DNA from: Lytechinus variegatus
Lineage: Eukaryota; Echinodermata; Echinoidea; Temnopleuroida; Toxopneustidae
NCBI RefSeq assembly: GCF_018143015.1
Contig: NC_054753.1
Coordinates: forward strand, 24,950,462 to 25,014,461
DNA length: 64,000 nucleotides
Direction of reading: 5' to 3'
In this document: positions 12,052 to 24,744 of the stretch, one piece after another
How positions within the stretch are numbered: position 1 is the first letter of the stretch
How the letters are laid out: each line of letters begins with the position of its first letter
Made by a program: the position numbers and the translations under genes
Notes under the pieces: generated by a model
The model's database searches: none
Told to the model about the DNA's origin: nothing
The model's input: only the letters and a program-made list of their open reading frames with translations

Positions 12052-12494
12052 TGGTATTTTTATTCAATCAAGAAAACTGGCAAAACAGTCCAAAGACTGA
12101 AAAATCCAGTGTACAGTATAAACAAAGGCAAAATACAATATTATAAAGATGATATCAGTTCAGGATGGTTATCCGGAGTCAAGTCATGGTTATTACTTAA
12201 AAGTCGGGTAACTGACCTGTTGAGAGGGATACCAATGTGCCTTCTCATCAGTTGGTGGGATTATTATCAACGAGCAACAGACAAGAGCTACTTGCTTTTG
12301 TCATGCAATTTTTATAGGACTATGGAGAAGAACGGGGGAAGTATCTGAAGTTATTGCCCGTCGGCAAACAAAATGAAAGAGGGTGGAGTGTTCCGCCATC
12401 TTCTCAACTGGTTGTAAACCTTGAAAAGAACTAATAGTTTGGATGAATTAAGAGGCAAAGGATATGGGACGGAAGATAGGAAGGGAGGATCATA

Positions 12495-12522
12495 GAAAGA
12501 AAGAAAGAAAGAAAGAAAGAAA
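12495..12522. repeat. (AAAG)n microsatellite
   Basis: Seven near-perfect AAAG units. Confidence 0.9.
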
Positions 12523-12839
12523 ACGAAAAAATATGATAAAGAAGTGAAAGGAATAAAGAACGGGGAAACCGAAGATTCAACATGGGAGAGGAAAAGAGTC
12601 GACTGAGGGGTATACTTGGCGTTCGATGGTCATCTTGGGGACTATACAGTCAAACTGCAGGTCCCAAGAAAATGGCTTCTTTCATCCAATTGATATTCAT
12701 GACTTGAGATGTTTTGCATATTTAATGAGCTTGATGTATAGCATCCCCACTTCTCTGCTCTTTTCCCTTGTCGATGTGTTTGACGTAAAATGTGAGGAAG
12801 AAGCAACGAGATATCACGATCAGAAGTGACGGCGATTGC

Positions 12840-13060
12840 GCAAGATCACAATTAGTGTGCGTGCGTATGCAAGTGGGGGTGAATGTGTGTGGGGGTGTTC
12901 GTGTGCGCAGAGAGAAACACCCTAATGGATTGTGATGAGAATGTAATAGAAAAGACATTGTCAAAAAATTAAAGACTAAACCACTTCACCAAACCAACAC
13001 TAAACCATTCGCAACACACCCACACCCACCCACACACGCACAGATCTCATTACACATGCA
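12840..13060. repeat. GT/CA-rich simple-sequence region
   Basis: Degenerate GTGTG-rich stretch at 12855-12910 and a CACACCCACC-rich stretch at 13013-13040. Low complexity, no gene. Confidence 0.7.
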
Positions 13061-13175
13061 CGTGTCCACGTAAGTGATATACAAGGACTTTTTATATATA
13101 TTTAAATACAATACAAGGACTTAGATATGACACTGAATGACCACAAGGTGAGACGGGAATAAAAAACAGTGAAAG

Positions 13176-13181
<6 letters not shown>

Positions 13182-13209
<28 letters not shown>
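13182..13209. repeat. (GA)n microsatellite
   Basis: About fourteen GA units. Confidence 0.95.
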
Positions 13210-16200
13210 CAAAATAATGAAAGCTGAATCTATTGAAACGCCGAAAAAGATACAATGTTTGCGCTGTTGTGGTAAGGAAAGGAATGCTACGGGTGCTATC
13301 TAGGCAATACCTCAAGAGTACAAAACAATTCTTAAGGGTGTCCGAAGGTTCATAAGACGCAAATATCATAGGTGTTATATTGTGTATTTAAGAATAAATC
13401 TTTTATAGTTAGTGAAAATGAACAAAATATCATAAGGGTATAATTTTGAGAGCGGTGTGCTGGAGGAATTTTAATTGAGAAAGATATCATAGAATTTGGG
13501 GGCACCAAAACGGTAGGAAATAAGCGAGTCCTACACGGTTTGGTTATGTTTTACTTTGTATATCTTGGAATATACAATCACTGGGAATGGATCTTTGAGA
13601 AATGAAAGTCACGAAAATATCGCATCCGTTTCGTCGTCACCATTTCGAAATTACTTCCGTCCGAAATAGCCGCTGCTAATGCGGGGCTAATGAGACGATC
13701 ATCACCTAAGCTCTGGTCCGTCGGGAGCCCGGATAAAGGCTTTTGGCCTTCCGCTGTACATCCATTACACATGCGTCTGGATCTAACATAGGCTACAACC
13801 ACTTGACTTTGTATCAACTCCAACAGCTTTCATTCTTTTATTGTCTTTATATGATAATTATCAATTACTGTTTACTGTTATTTTTACTACATAGCCAATC
13901 AGCATATTGCACTTTCTACTATCTTTGGTAATACGAAAGGAAAAGGGTTTAATTTTTGTTTTCCAATTACATCACATTAATGTTTATTCGAAAGTAGGCT
14001 TGAAGGATGTTTGCCCCTGCCCCCCCCCCTTGACGTTTGGGAAAACACCTTTAGCATGTCCAACATACCAACGCGGACGTCCCTTGGGTCTTTTTAAAAA
14101 CAATGAATAAAATTGCGATGTCAAATTCAATCATATCAAAAATCATAACGCGCTCTCGTTATTGGAGTGTCCCCACTGCCAATGATTAACATGGAGCAAA
14201 GTAAAACTGCGCAAAATGTCCATACGAACATAATCATGTACATAGGCTTAATTGTTGAACAAGATGTGTCATCTTCATTGACGTATAGTCGTAGCCTACG
14301 TCATTGAAAATGTTATACAGTCTATGTCACTACATGCACTATCATTCAAAAAGAAGACATTTTCTTCGAAAATGCATCATTATGTTTAATATGCATTTTA
14401 TTTTTTCGTACGATGTTTAAGGTGTGCAAAGTGCGGCACATGTCAATAACGCAACCCTACATTATTACGCTGACGCACGTATGATTTATTATTACAAGAC
14501 AGTTATTTTGTTTGTTGGGAGTTTTTTCTTTAAGTTTCTTGGTTTTTGCACCATCCCCCAGCACAGACGAAACCGTGACGGTAGCAGTATGGACGTTTGT
14601 ACAGAGCCTTCGCAGAAGTCTTAAATTTATCCAGAAGTGTTAACGAACCAGCTTCCGCGGTGATTGGCCGCGAGATATTTCACCTGACATAGCCTTAGTT
14701 CCAGATTCGAACTTAAGTGCTACAGTTCGTGATTCTGTTCTCGCATTGCTAAATAGAAGTTTTCCCGCACAATTGACTCGGAAGAAAATCAGTATGTAGT
14801 TAGTTTTCGTGTATACATTAACCGTTTTTTTTTCTTCCTTTAATTCACTACCCTTTCAGGTTACATAACATTTTATCAGCTAGCTTGACAATTAAGTAGC
14901 TAAAGCATGGAACTTGAACATAAAAATAATGTTCATTTAATGGTGGGGTTCACTAAATTTAAGCATAATTTCTGTTTGAAAGAAATACTTTTGTAAAGAT
15001 ATATATATATATATATATAATGTGAATCATTAACCTGAACAAGAAGCTCCTGGAAAAAAAATCTGATATGAAAGATGTCAAACGGGGAAATTATGATGAA
15101 TATTATCAGAGTAACATCTGAACAGAAAACTACGAGAATTCGGAAATCAAGCTGCGATAAAACCGCGCGCAGCAAGCGTCGTATTCACTCGTGTCGAAAA
15201 ACAATCTAAAAAGCCTAACTGTGCAGATTTATTGAATCAGAACAAATGCATATAACGAAGTTAATGCCATAATAGAATTTGGAATGTCGGGATTGTACGA
15301 AGAATGGGCGGACAGAAACAGGGATGGCAGAGATGGAACTTCTCTCGCTGTATCTGCACTCTTCAACGTTACCAGTCTGATTACGGCATAAAAGTAACTC
15401 TTACCAGCACCAGAGAAGCTTTTACCATCATTTAAAAAACTATTTATTGATCAGTATAAGTCACAATACGATTCAAAAACAAATCAACAAGCTATTTACA
15501 TGGGGTATTAAAAGTAGCAGCTCTTCTTAAGTGTGACACAAGCTATGGAGACAGCTACGAAACACAAGAAATTTAATATAAAATCTCATTTTTTTTAATG
15601 TACGGGTAACCTATTATTCTTCTTCGCCAAAAAAGTATTCAAGATTCTTAATACATTTAATAATGCTTTTAATTCCACAGTATTATGTGTTTTTTTTTAA
15701 GTCTACCATCTTCATATCTTATCCTTCCTCTGTTCCAAAGAGATCCATATTAACTTAAGAAGCAAACTGCAACTGGAGGAACACCAGGAACAAATTAGAA
15801 GAGGATGAGAAAAAGAAGAGAAGTAGAGGAGGAGGAGGAAACACTAAAACTTCAGAAGGAAAAAGGGAACAGAATGGGGAGCAAAAGAAGGAATAGAAGA
15901 AAAACGCGAAAGAAAGACGGTGGAAAAGAAACAAAAAATATCCATCCCGCAAAGTAAGTTAAGAAGTTGAAGATCGGAGCCCCCCAAGTAAAACATCCAA
16001 ATGAATTAAAGAGCAAACACTCGAAGCTAAAATGAAAAATGTATAGAGAGAGAAAAAAAGGAAGAAGGGAAAAAAGATCATCTACTTCTGTGACTCGGAA
16101 GTTGAAGTATTAAAGTGTAACGCCAGATAAAGATTTAAGTCCGTGATAAAAGTGGCCAAAGTAGCCGTCCGCCACCTTTGAATGGGTTCGTATTGTTCAG

Positions 16201-16730
16201 GCCTAACATCAGTGCATAAAAGGGGCGACACATTTTTCTATGAAAGGCAGATCGAGAAAATAGGGGAATTTAAAGAAGGGAAAAGAATTTTTACAAAGAG
16301 GGTGAGAAGAAATGGAAGTAGTGACAAAGCATATTATTATTTCTTCAACTAGATATTTTATACAAGCACGACAAGTATGGGTAAATACTACCCCAAAGTC
16401 CAAACACATGAAGAAACATTGCGAACGCTCTTACCCACTTTAGATTGCAATAATCATGGCTATGAGGAGAGTATGAAGCTACAAAGTAATGTGAAAGTTT
16501 TACTTAATTTGGGGTTCAGAAATATCAGTTTAGTGGAATTTCATGAGCACATTTTCTCTCGAATTTTTTCGAAACTGCGGATTTCTACAAAGTGTTTTTG
16601 AATTCAATTCATTTATTATTTTTCCATTAAAAAACAACAAAATATGTACATTTGAAATACACATGTTTATACAAAAATAGATCAAATACATAAGCATAGT
16701 AAATTAATATTGTAAGAGATACTTACTTTA
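13210..16730. other. Intergenic DNA with two GC-richer patches
   Basis: Patch one, 13600-13765, includes TCCGTCCGAAATAGCCGCTG and CTCTGGTCCGTCGGGAGCCC. Patch two, 14640-14760, carries an inverted CCAAT box in GTGATTGGCCGCGAG. These could be conserved non-coding or regulatory DNA. A short (AT)n tract lies at 15000-15019 and a C run near 14020. Purine-rich sequence fills 15780-16070. None of the short frames shows a recognisable protein. Confidence 0.4.
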
Positions 16731-16734
16731 TTAA

Positions 16735-16856
16735 TATGGCGGCTCAGCTACAGCCGGGGTAATAATATGATACCAATTATCAAAGCGCAGTAGAGTATAT
16801 GCACATAGTAGCTGCGCTATATAAATGGACCTATTATTATTATTATTATTAGATAG
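16735..16856 (+). mobile_element. 3' part of a SINE-like element with (TTA)n tail
   Basis: CCGGGGTAATAATATG near 16755 matches the distal part of the SINE at 62280-62602. GCGCTATATAAATGGACC followed by (TTA)n at 16827-16850 is the kind of 3' end seen on many animal SINEs and their partner LINEs. No tRNA-like head lies upstream, so this is a truncated copy. Confidence 0.6.
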
Positions 16857-17884
16857 AAATAAATGGAAAATGGAACACCTGTAGAAAGCTTTTAAGAAAG
16901 CTTGTAAATGGCAGGAATGGTATGGTAAATTGAAAAAAAGGAAAATCAAATGCATTTTTATTTGGGTCGAACAAAGTGATCCTATTCTATGTCCAGAGAT
17001 CAATTTTTTGTTTCCAGAGATGACATGTAACAACCACGAGTGCTCATACAACACTCTGCTGTTATGGTACCTGGTTAGACAACAAGTACGGAGAGGGGGT
17101 TCAGAATAATGTAAAGCAAATTGCTTGGATTTCTTTCGTTATAACTCACAGAAATAATCATTCCATGTGTCTATATTGAAGATATCAAAATAATGGTATA
17201 TTTATACCTTTATTTTAATTCTCAACAAAAACGTGTTGATTTTCACCATCGGTTCTGAAAGCGCTTAAAAATATTTTGATTCTATAAATCAAGGATGAAG
17301 ATAAGTGTAACTTGCCAGACGTCATCATGGGATCTTGGTCTCAATTGATCAAATCCACTCCCTTAGCCTATAATTGAACCTTTCACCCAGGCGCCAAGAA
17401 AACTCTTAAAGACTGGTGTTGGACTGCCCCTTTTTTAAAGGCAAGATAATCGACGAGGGCGCCTTACGAGGCAAAAAAGCAATCGTATACAGCTATTTCA
17501 AAATAAGAAAGAAAGTAGAATATCATAAGGGATGAAATATATGGATGGAGAAGAAAAATTAATGATCCTGATGGCAATGGAACTATGACAAAGAAATGGA
17601 GAGACTATATAGTAAAAGGGATAATGAGCATGATGAGGGGAAGGACAGAGATCCACAGAAGAGAGATGAAGATGGGAATGAGAAATAGATAGAGAGGAGA
17701 GAGAGCAAGCCAGGCAAAAAAGGGAAGCAATAAAGGGGAACATGGTAATTTATGTATGAGACAGAAGAAACAATATAGAATGGGTTTAATTTAAGTTACA
17801 ATATTTTTTTCTACTGCTTACTTGCTGGACAAGAATGACACAGGCGCCACCGGGTCACACCACTCTGAGCACCAAATACACACC
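16857..17884. other. Intergenic DNA, nothing recognised
   Basis: AT- and purine-rich. A (GA)-biased stretch at 17500-17720 yields a non-coding open frame on the minus strand. Confidence 0.5.
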
Positions 17885-18501
17885 TTAAAGGGATGGTCCA
17901 GGCTGGAAATATTAATATCTTAATAAATAGAATAAAATTCACAAAGCAAAATGCTGAAAATTTGATCAAAATCGGATAACAAATAACAAAGCTATTGAAT
18001 TTTAAAGATTTGCATTATTTCGGTGAAACAGCTCTCGGCATGTCTATGAATGAATATTCATTAGGTGGGCTGATGATGTCATTTTCCCCACTTGTTCTTT
18101 TGTATTTTATTATATGAAATTAGGTGTTTATTCAAAAAATTCTACCAAAAACTAAGAAAATTGGATTCACAACTAATTAAGTGCATTATCTATTTATTGC
18201 CGCAACTTATTTCATCATAATGGAGACGCATCATCTACACACCCATGAAAAATGAAACATTTTTGGTTTCATGTAATAGCATAAGAAAAAGGAAAGTGGG
18301 GATATGACATCACCAGCCAACCTAATGAATATTCATGACGATGTGCATATAACTGTTTTCACAAAATATTGATAAACTTAATAAAATTCAATAACTTCGT
18401 TGTTTGTTATCGGATTTTGATGAAATTTTCAGCATTTTGCTCTGTGAATTTTACTCTATTTATTTAGATATAAATATTTTCAGCCGGGACCATCCTTTTA
18501 A
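17885..18501. mobile_element. Fold-back DNA element flanked by TTAA, about 610 bp
   Basis: The arms are long inverted repeats: AGGGATGGTCC follows TTAA (17885-17888) on the left, and GGACCATCCTT precedes TTAA (18498-18501) on the right. The arms continue inward with complementary phrases, including AATGCTGAAAATTTGATCAAAATCGGAT on the left (given here as separate words AATGCTGAAAA and ATCAAAATCGGAT) and its inverse ATCCGATTTTGATGAAAT-type on the right. Both arms also contain TGAATATTCATTAGG or its complement. TTAA duplication is typical of piggyBac-type insertion, but no transposase is present. The element is non-autonomous. Confidence 0.85.
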
Positions 18502-19956
18502 TCAAGGTTCTAGGAGGTCCTACCATTTATTCTAGTTTCACATTGCCCTTTTTCAAACACATACCCCAGTGTAATCGCAAAATAAGAATTATTAAGTCAT
18601 TTATGGATAATCCCGACAACTAAAACCTATATAATGAGATGAGCCATAAATTACGTATGCGCATCGCAATGGGCCTAGCTTATAATTCAACAATCAAGCA
18701 ATATACATGATTATATGAGGGACTGGGGAGTTTCAAAAAGATGTTCGTAAAGTAATCGACACCTGTATACGAATGACTTGAATATTACACGCCATAATGG
18801 AAGTCCAGTGTTTTCCTGTTCAAGTCTAAGCTTATGGCCATACTTATAATGGTTTGATTTAAGTTGTGGCAAATTCATATTTTACACTGAAAAACAAATA
18901 ATGTGATGTATTATGTTCACGGTAATAATTTTATTCAATATCGTTATATTTCAAATTTGGCTGATGTGACTAATACCCGAACCCTATTTTGCTTCTCACG
19001 CTACAATCATTCTTAAAGTCGTCAATTACTTGCAGATTTATGAATAACTCCTGCGTCGATGTTCATAAAATCTTACTGAGTTGGCTTTCAACTACTTAAA
19101 ATTGAATTGCTAAGTGATAAGGAGCTTAGTTTACTGCTTCACATAATTCTAAAAGTAGAATCATCATGATCACAAAATGATAGTCCATCTTCCTTCTTTC
19201 CCAATCCTTAGTGGACCCGTACTTCACCCCCTAGAAAGAGGATCTCCATTATTTATCCCGGAAAAAAGATAGAATTGCGTGACTTCTTTGACTCTACTCG
19301 GATTAAGGACCCCATTGCATTCTTTAGATTTCTTGTGAATGAGTACTTTTGAAGAAAAAAGACGAAGGTTACTGAATACGACTTTAATGTAACGGAATAA
19401 TAATTGAAGAGTGAGAGTGATAATAAATGAGAATCATACACAAAAGTATCTTTCGGTGATTATTCTGCATACATTATTACGGTCCGTTGGGAGACGGAAT
19501 GAGGGAAATCTCGGAATCAACTTGTATTCCTTCTTGGCTATCAACAATATCTCCCTTCACCCATTTTAATAATTTACACATTTTCAAAGATGTTTTTCCT
19601 GGTTCATCTTAAAAAGTCGTGAAATTGTGCATTGATTTTTTATCTCCTTTTTTTTTACAAAAACAGTCAGTGTAATACCTCATGAAGTAAAATCTATATT
19701 TTCATCTTGAACTGATGAGCGAATTCATAGATTATCCCGTTTTCTCGTGGTAATGCATCGCGAAGTTGCTAATTCGTGTTAGATCTTTTGAATTTGGTTT
19801 TCGCTCAAACTTTCTCTGACCTTTTCTATATTCTCCCGGCCTATCAGATCCAGGAATTTCATTGTTTTTTGCGACTTGTCTGAGAAAAGGAATCGATGAC
19901 AATTAGTCGCCATGTGCATGATATGAGGTGCTTTCTGTTCTTCCCAATTAAGTGTT
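18502..19956. other. Intergenic DNA, nothing recognised
   Basis: AT-rich unique-looking sequence with no recognisable gene or element. Confidence 0.5.
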
Positions 19957-20234
19957 CAGGGCCCCGTCTGACGAAGAGTTGCGATTGATCCAATCTATCG
20001 TAACTCTATGGAAATCCATCAGTGTCATACTTTTTTTCTACAGGAAATTTGAAAAATGTCCTATGTAAACAAAAGAGATCACACCAAATTGTCAAGAAAT
20101 CAATGAAAATATGGATATACATCCATATCTAGATTTTTTTAAAAATACACATGCATTTTATATGTCGACTTTGCTGGCTTTCCAAAGCTGCGATTGATTG
20201 GATCAATCGTAACTCTTTGCAAGACGGGGCCCTG
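19957..20234. mobile_element. Inverted-repeat MITE with CAGGGCCCCGTCT ends
   Basis: The left end, CAGGGCCCCGTCTGACGAAG, is followed by AGTTGCGATTGATCCAATC. The right end is the inverse: GATTGGATCAATCGTAACT, then AGACGGGGCCCTG. The arms are about 40 bp and the element 278 bp. The CAGGG end resembles hAT-type termini, but no 8-bp target duplication is visible. It belongs with the GCGATTGAT-containing elements at 9046, 55417 and 56586. Confidence 0.8.
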
Positions 20235-21500
20235 CTGATATCAAAACTGACTTATGTCAAGGGTGTTTTCACCCTTTAAGGGGACCGTTGATGATCCATG
20301 AATCAGAAAAAGATTTTTTTTCAAACACGACAACGATGTGAAATAACGTAAATACAAAACGGCACGGAAGGAATTTGTATCGTAAGGAAAGATTTGTAGC
20401 AGGGAGAAAGAACTTTGCTTTCAGATTTGCAAGAAAATAGTTATTTAAAGAAGAGAGCTTAAACCTTCAAAGTGCAGCTTAAATCGGTTTAATGCGTAAA
20501 TTGCGGTCAGACGAGAAGTAAGTGTTTATGCATAGTTGATACAAGGCTGTTTTGTCACTGTTACGAGGTTGATTTTTATGCAATTGAAATAAGAAGAATC
20601 CTCCAGAGTTTCCATTTTCAAAAGATGTCTTTTTCCATCAGTGTTTGAAGCACACCAAATTGAGGTTGAATGTATCCAGATCTTGGTTAGATCATGAAGG
20701 TATTATCTATTGTTGGATAATGAGTTTACGAATAGTGACAAAATCCTGATCCAACATAATCTCATTTTCATAATCTTATAATGATTTTACGATTGGGTGT
20801 TATGACTTGCCCCAGTTCGTAAGTTTTCGGGAGCAAGGACTTCGATACACTGAAACAGATTACATCCCCTGTAACATTTAAACTGTACAACACATAGTGA
20901 TTTCTACGATATACTGCATGTTTCTTTTAGTCGTATATTACTCGTTCTGATTTGCATAAAAGAAATTGTAAAATACCTTGAAATTGAATTTCATTCAATA
21001 TTCTTCATAATTAATACATTTCCAAGTTTCAACTCAGTTTGCAATTCCGATTAAAAAAATCTTATCTTTGAACTTGATAATAATAATAATAATAATGATT
21101 ATAATTCCTTATCCTGCTTGTGCTTATACTTGCACATGATGAATATTTTTTATTTGTCAATGTCATGGTCAGCTCTTTGTAAGGTTACGTACTCACACTG
21201 ACAATTGACCTTTATTAGAGTCATCTTAAAAAAAATCCAAAACCTTATGACAATACATAACAAGTCAAAAGGTCTTGAACCCCAAAGTTTGTACGACCAA
21301 ACAAAAAAAAAATGAAGGGAGAAAAATGGAAGAAAAGTAAACTTAGCGGGGTGAGATTTAATATCATTTTCTTAAAACTATTTCATACGTTGTCACGAAA
21401 TTAGATTTTCATTTCAAAATTATTTTTTTGTTATCTCACTCCGGATTGTTTGTTTACCCCTACGCCATACTGTGTCAGCTAATAGCGTGATCTCGAGATC
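20235..21500. other. Intergenic DNA, nothing recognised
   Basis: AT-rich sequence with a short (TAA)n run near 21080. No gene, SINE or inverted repeat was recognised. Confidence 0.5.
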
Positions 21501-21906
21501 TTAAGGCTACCGCACACCTAACGCGATCGCGATCCGATTTTGGAACAAATCGCATTTTGCTAATTTTATGAAAATGTGAATGAAACATATCATTTTATTT
21601 AAGGTTAAAATCAATCGAAAAAAACTAATATAACCATTTTTAAAGATTGCAAGTTTTTAGTTTGGAGTACAGGCCAAATTAGTTTCAAATCGTAGCCAAT
21701 CGTACGACTGCTGTGACGTCATTACGGCTAGATATTTATTTTATTCTAAGAAGGGTGATTGTATAGTCACAGATTTGACCATGGTATTCGTACGATGATT
21801 TAGAACATTGCACAGCACATTCCATGTCTCGATATTAGCATCGAATTCTACATTTTATACTGAAATCGGGTCGCAGGTCAGTCATAAGGTGTTCGGTCGC
21901 CTTTAA
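21501..21906. mobile_element. TTAA-flanked inverted-repeat element
   Basis: TTAA then GGCTACCGCACACCTAAC on the left; on the right GGTGTTCGGTCGCCT then TTAA, the imperfect inverse. Words further in (CGATCCGATTT and GAAATCGGGTCG) are also inverted. The interior is AT-rich and non-coding. Same insertion signature as the elements at 17885, 27909 and 58225, but with different terminal sequence. Confidence 0.7.
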
Positions 21907-23959
21907 TTACTCTAAAATTTTCAGATTCTTACCCAGAATGCGTCATTGCTTGCAATGAGGGTCGGAATGATAATCGTACTAAAAGTGCAATGCATTTCCG
22001 ATTATTTTATAAAAATACATATATGGATCAAGACTTGACTATAAAAAAGCACATGGGCTTGGGACCCATGGTTCACTGTGTGATCAAGCTATTTGGGATA
22101 TAAGAGGAAATAGGCCAAAGGCGGTTTCATTCGAAAGCCGAATTTCCCCCCTCCCAAAAAATAAATAAATAAATGAAAATATTCCAGCACTGAGGCGATG
22201 AAAATGTGAAATTTCGGTCAAGAAACAAAGAAGTCGGAAGCTTCCCCAAATGTATAATAACATACCAAAAGGCGAATGGCAATGAGGACATTACGGTATC
22301 ATTCAGAATAGTAATGGTCATAAAGGAGCACCCTGTGTCATTTCAGTGGCGCGACTGTTAACTTTTAATAACGAATGTCTTTAACTTGTGAATTTGAATA
22401 CATTGAAATACAAACGTTGATAAAATAAAACATGGCGCAAATCGATCTTGATAAACCAGATAAAAACACCGTGAAAATTATTTTTTTTTATGTCAGCTTC
22501 CATGCTCAGATTTTGGGCAAACTGTAAGTTTTTACTATCATTTGAGCTCAATGTTATAATAATAGATGGTTTTATTTATAGCACCTTCGGGGCTCAAACG
22601 GGCGTTGAACCAAGAAATGTATATGTGAAAACGGGGTCGGGAGCTAATGGGGAAATGAAAAAGGTTAATTTTTCTCCAGTGGATATTTATTGTCTGCTGT
22701 ACAGGGACGTATCAACGACTGCAAGAAACCGACTAAAAGAAATGTGCCATAATAAAGGGGAGATGTATAATTGTGATGAAAGTTTTAACAACAAATTGTA
22801 GATTATTTGCTTTTAACGTCAGGATAACCAAGGGCAATTAAAATTCAGTATACGCACACAATAAACAGGCAAACAATAAACATGCAAAATGATGAACGAT
22901 TAGGTTGCATGCTGGTAACGCTGGGAAAACGTGTCGCCGACATACTTAGGCCCTACCTAAAGCGTGATAGTACGAAGTGATTAAACTACTGAAAATGTAC
23001 TTAGGTTTCACTTAAAATTGTAACAACGTTCATTATCTAAAGCCTTCACTGAAAGTGTTTAGGATGTTCATTTCCCGAATGAATTTTCTTGGAATTACTG
23101 AAAACATTTTGATGTTTTAAAATTTAGATGCATGCTCTAGTCATGATTTTGATTTCGGTCAATTGGATTCGTTTTCCCTTTAAGATGGGGACAGACCTCG
23201 GCCAGCCAGCCAGAGAACGAACATGCTCGGTTTCAAATCTCGACCCGTATCGCATGTCGAGCTCCAGAAATCCGCACCTGACAGGCGCACTTTGGATTAT
23301 TTATTTTGACAAAATAGGAGGATATTCGAAGTTCATGGATGGTCGGAATTCGAAATATATCGGGCCTTGTTTTCTGAAATAACACATTCTGAAGCTCAAG
23401 TGAGAAAGAGAATGAATTCCTGTGATTCTCTATAGCTATACTTTAATATTCATATTTCTGTTGAGGGTAAAGGGGTTACTATTCGTTTTTTTAGGGAGAT
23501 TATGTACTTGGGGATGTGGATTTAATATAAAGAGGGTTTAGGCATACCAGTTGCATTCGTAATATCTTTTTTCGTGTCATATTACAAGAAGAATAATAAT
23601 TCAGCATATACTACAAAGTGGAATGAACATTATCCCCTCCCTCTCTTTCACACACAGTCTACAACGCACACACATACACACACACACACAGTCTAGAATG
23701 CACTCGCAAATAGATCGACACTCAGACTATTATATCACAAATTTCATCCCACAGTTAATTAACCTCTCTGCCCGATTCTTTCCTCAACGTTTTAACCTTA
23801 TACCCTCTACCTCCATAAGTTCTGATTCCTTTATTTCTCATGGTCTTTCTTTTTGTTTTCTTTATGCTAGAAAAGTTTTCCTATATGCATCATTTTGACA
23901 GTACTATCCTTTCATCGCCAGTGTCGTTGGAACCAATAAATTTTCAAAACATAAAAGTA
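21907..23959. other. Intergenic DNA, nothing recognised
   Basis: Open frames at 22490-22801 (103 codons) and 23128-23382 (84 codons) are present, but they show no motif, signal peptide or good splice sites and are probably chance. A CA-rich stretch lies at 23648-23690. Confidence 0.5.
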
Positions 23960-24193
23960 CACTGTAAAAATTGTGGTGTTAAAACTGACACCAATTGGTG
24001 TTAAAAGAGGACCACACCCTGAGGCCTGTTAAAATAACACCATAGAGATTGAACATAACACCAAAGAGTGTAAATGTAACAACCATAGGTGTAATAACAC
24101 CTATAGGTGTAAAACTAACACCACCAATTTAACACCGGTGTAAAATAACTGGTGTGGTCATCTATGTACACCGGTTAACACCACAGTTTTTGC
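23960..24193 (+). mobile_element. GTGTTA-rich MITE, copy 2
   Basis: Starts CACTGTAAAAATTGTGGTG and ends CACCACAGTTTTTGCC, where the last few terminal bases are lost or diverged. The interior has the same series of GGTGTTA/TAACACC words as copy 1. It lies 316 bp from copy 3 in opposite orientation. Confidence 0.85.
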
Positions 24194-24509
24194 CTTTTGA
24201 ACTAACGAGCAAAACTAGCGAAAATTGTGGTGAAAAGTTAATGAGCAAAAGCGATTATATGATCAATTCTAGACTTAATTTTTTTTAATGAACCAATCAA
24301 TCAAGGTTGCTTGTCTTGACACACTTTTCAGAGATGCATGGCGTCATGACATCGTCCAGAATCGTGAGGTGGTGGCGGTAAAGATGACGTCACAAAATGT
24401 ACTCATAAAACTGAGACTCGATGACTACCACACTTTCGTTCCTAATCAAAACTTTTTACACGATTGCATTATGGGTTTCATTTAGATAATTGTTTTTCTC
24501 GAGCCTACA
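24194..24509. other. Spacer between two inverted MITE copies
   Basis: 316 bp of AT-rich sequence including an E-box-poor, GATGACGTCA-containing patch (a CRE-like word near 24383). No gene was recognised. A short frame at 24288-24485 has no domain. Confidence 0.45.
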
Positions 24510-24744
24510 CACAGCAAAACATGTGGTGTTAACCGGTTTACATAGAGGACCACACCAGTTATTTTACACCGGTTTTAAATTGGTGGTGCTAGTTTTACAC
24601 CTATATGTGTTATTACACCTATGGTTGTTACATTTACACTCTTTGGTGTTATGTTCAATCAAGGGTGTTATTTTAACAGGCCTCAGGGTGTGGTCATCTA
24701 TTAACACCAATTGGTGTCAGTTTTAACACCACAGTTTTACAGTG
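24510..24744 (-). mobile_element. GTGTTA-rich MITE, copy 3 (inverted relative to copy 2)
   Basis: Begins CACAGCAAAACATGTGGTG and ends CACCACAGTTTTACAGTG, which is copy 1 read on the opposite strand. CA flanks both ends (24508-24509 and 24745-24746). Confidence 0.85.

Noticed and set aside
12050..12140. Possible LINE 3' end next to the AGT repeat
   Set aside because: Only a TTTTATTCAA-like phrase supports it; too weak without a matching copy.
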